Below are positions 62,860 through 64,000 of a stretch of DNA of 64,000 bases, piece after piece. Under the pieces are notes generated by a model, which searched no databases, had not been told where the DNA came from, and saw nothing but the letters and a program-made list of their open reading frames with translations. Numbering within the stretch: position 1 is the stretch's first letter; the number at the start of each line of letters is the position of its first letter. The position numbers were made by a program, and so were the translations under genes. The stretch is from Amia ocellicauda (lineage: Eukaryota; Chordata; Actinopteri; Amiiformes; Amiidae), in contig NC_089851.1 of NCBI RefSeq assembly GCF_036373705.1, positions 56,238,497 to 56,302,496 of the forward strand. The letters run 5' to 3'.

Positions 62860-63599
62860 AAATGCAATTCACTGAGAAAATGTATCTAGTACCTCAGAAA
62901 CAGATGGGCCAAATTAAAGAGGACTTTCCAGTTGAACATGACATCAGAAAAATAGCCACATATAAATTGGATGGTGAAATGAAAGATATTCTGCAAAGCT
63001 CTCAATTGGGTGAATATGACAAAGCGCTGCAGAGGTACTTGGCCCTGACGTGGCAGGCAGAATCTGAAAAAGCCACTTTGACTTTGCAGATGCCTGACAC
63101 CGATACCCCGGCCGAAAAACCGCACACAGAGCCTGTTTTCGATTATATTTTAGACGCTATCCCACAAAGGCAAAATAAAAATGCCGAAATGGTGTCCAAC
63201 AATTCTATAGCTAGCTGGAATGAGAATGGGGAATTTGTGTACAAGGGGGGCCCTGTTCGTGGGTCTCATGTGATTGATCTGGTTAGGGCTGTCACACAGC
63301 CGCACACGCTGGCCACAGGAAGAGCCCCCAAAGGCTGGGGCAGTTTTATGATGGCGATGGCGGAGATTAACATCCCCGGTTCGGTACTGTCTAACAGAAT
63401 AAACAGGGAGGTGTTGGAGAAACTGAAAACAACACCTACTAGAGACAGTTCTATGTCTATACAGAGAAATCCTATTTCTCCTGAACCAGACTTTGATATT
63501 CCGATGGAGGGGGCGGCTGCCCCACCCGAAACACCACAAAGAGACCAGCCAGCTAAAAAGCATCGGCTGTTTGGGAAATTACCATGGCTGTCTCTGTAA
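62856..63599 (+). CDS. Intact 247-residue protein of adintovirus-like elements (unknown function)
   Basis: The frame is uninterrupted for 247 codons. Start could be ATG 62856 (overlapping the upstream stop) or the internal ATG at 62880 giving MYLVPQKQMGQIKED, the form usual in relatives. An N-terminal helical region (residues 9-70) with DKALQRYLALTWQAE is followed by a Pro/Thr/Glu-rich linker (about 80-100). A C-terminal conserved module comes next: SWNENGEFVYKGGPVRGSH, VIDLVRAV and GWGSFMMAMAEINIPGSV, then a disordered Pro-rich, basic tail. I know this two-part protein as a neighbour of the pX-like gene in PolB-encoding integrating elements, where it is presumed virion-associated or regulatory. 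No enzyme motif, signal peptide or membrane segment is seen. It is the only fully open larger gene of the block, which is notable beside the ruined polymerase. Confidence 0.75.
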   Translation: MKMQFTEKMYLVPQKQMGQIKEDFPVEHDIRKIATYKLDGEMKDILQSSQLGEYDKALQRYLALTWQAESEKATLTLQMPDTDTPAEKPHTEPVFDYILDAIPQRQNKNAEMVSNNSIASWNENGEFVYKGGPVRGSHVIDLVRAVTQPHTLATGRAPKGWGSFMMAMAEINIPGSVLSNRINREVLEKLKTTPTRDSSMSIQRNPISPEPDFDIPMEGAAAPPETPQRDQPAKKHRLFGKLPWLSL

Positions 63600-63661
63600 A
63601 GCGGGTCCTCATGGTTTTATTTTTTGTATTATTATTTTGGTTGTTGTTTGTTTATATATAG
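63584..63661 (+). CDS. Possible 25-residue membrane peptide
   Basis: An ATG at 63584, overlapping the end of the previous gene in another frame, opens MAVSVKRVLMVLFFVLLFWL plus five more residues before TAG: a short basic N-terminus and a single hydrophobic helix. Overlap and position fit a small viral membrane protein, but a T-rich 3' flank would also yield hydrophobic codons by chance. No homologue is recognised. Confidence 0.3.
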   Translation: MAVSVKRVLMVLFFVLLFWLLFVYI

Positions 63662-63732
63662 GCTATAGAAATACATACATTGATGTTATCTGTAAAATGT
63701 TAAATCCTTGTGTGATTCTGATAATAAAAAAT

Positions 63733-63733
<1 letters not shown>

Positions 63734-63782
<49 letters not shown>
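63734..63782. repeat. (ATT)n microsatellite
   Basis: About 49 bp of perfect trinucleotide repeat downstream of the virus-like genes. Confidence 0.97.
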
Positions 63783-63853
63783 GTGTTTGTATGTCAAAGA
63801 ACATTATCAGTGGTGTTTCACTGTTTTAGTTTATTTGGTTTTTGTGTGTGCTG

Positions 63854-63859
63854 AATAAA
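63854..63859 (+). terminator. Poly(A) signal for the plus-strand virus-like genes
   Basis: AATAAA about 255 bp after the stop of the 247-residue ORF and the first canonical signal beyond the (ATT)n tract. An AATAAA also occurs on the opposite strand at 63948-63943, so a convergent minus-strand gene may end here; none is visible before the window ends at 64000. Confidence 0.45.
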
Positions 63860-64000
63860 AAATGTAACGCGTGATAAACAATGGTGTTTGTATGTATGGA
63901 TTTATTAACTACATATAAACATAATTCATGTGTATATAATATTTTATTATCAGGTTAGCAGGCGTTACATATATGAGAATGCCACGTCATTAAGCTTAAA

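Noticed and set aside
59522-63563. Minus-strand ORFs of 62-137 residues
   Set aside because: Antisense shadows of the polymerase and 247-residue genes, where plus-strand motifs are clear.

Overview
This window looks like repeat-rich nuclear DNA of a ray-finned fish. The evidence is eukaryotic nuclear-type tRNA-Thr and tRNA-Asn genes, several Tc1/mariner families with fish-type termini, an L2-type LINE tail, a Ty3/Gypsy-like gag, many microsatellites, and a decayed copy of an adintovirus/Maverick-like element. Species cannot be named from sequence alone. No intact conserved host protein gene is visible.

Layout. 1-1300: minus-strand LTR-retrotransposon gag (broken) and its LTR, cut by a 200-base N gap (1301-1500). 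1501-41524: about 40 kb of one satellite with 142/146-bp monomers, each a (CCAT)n(CTAT)n tract plus about 115 bp of unique sequence. For part of its length it is organised as an exact 1,590-bp, 11-monomer higher-order repeat. 41525-44488: a small tRNA cluster (two tRNA-Asn copies on +, four tRNA-Thr copies on -) that interrupts and ends the satellite, with a roughly 2.5-kb duplication holding both satellite tail and tRNA cassette.

44489-57480: AT-rich DNA with decayed transposons. These are a Tc1 copy with broken transposase and missing right end, an inverted-repeat element around an L2 tail, a rearranged Tc1 with transposase halves on opposite strands, another Tc1 end, a LINE reverse-transcriptase scrap, and palindromic and minisatellite stretches.

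57480-64000: a possible two-exon minus-strand gene of unknown function, then a plus-strand virus-like block. The block runs: protein-primed-type family B DNA polymerase (many stops and frameshifts), C-terminal scrap of a packaging ATPase, a small basic/hydrophobic core-like protein (one frameshift), an intact 247-residue protein typical of these elements, and a possible 25-residue membrane peptide. The polymerase and ATPase are dead, but the last large ORF is fully open. Calls come from reading the sequence and remembered family motifs; no database search was run.
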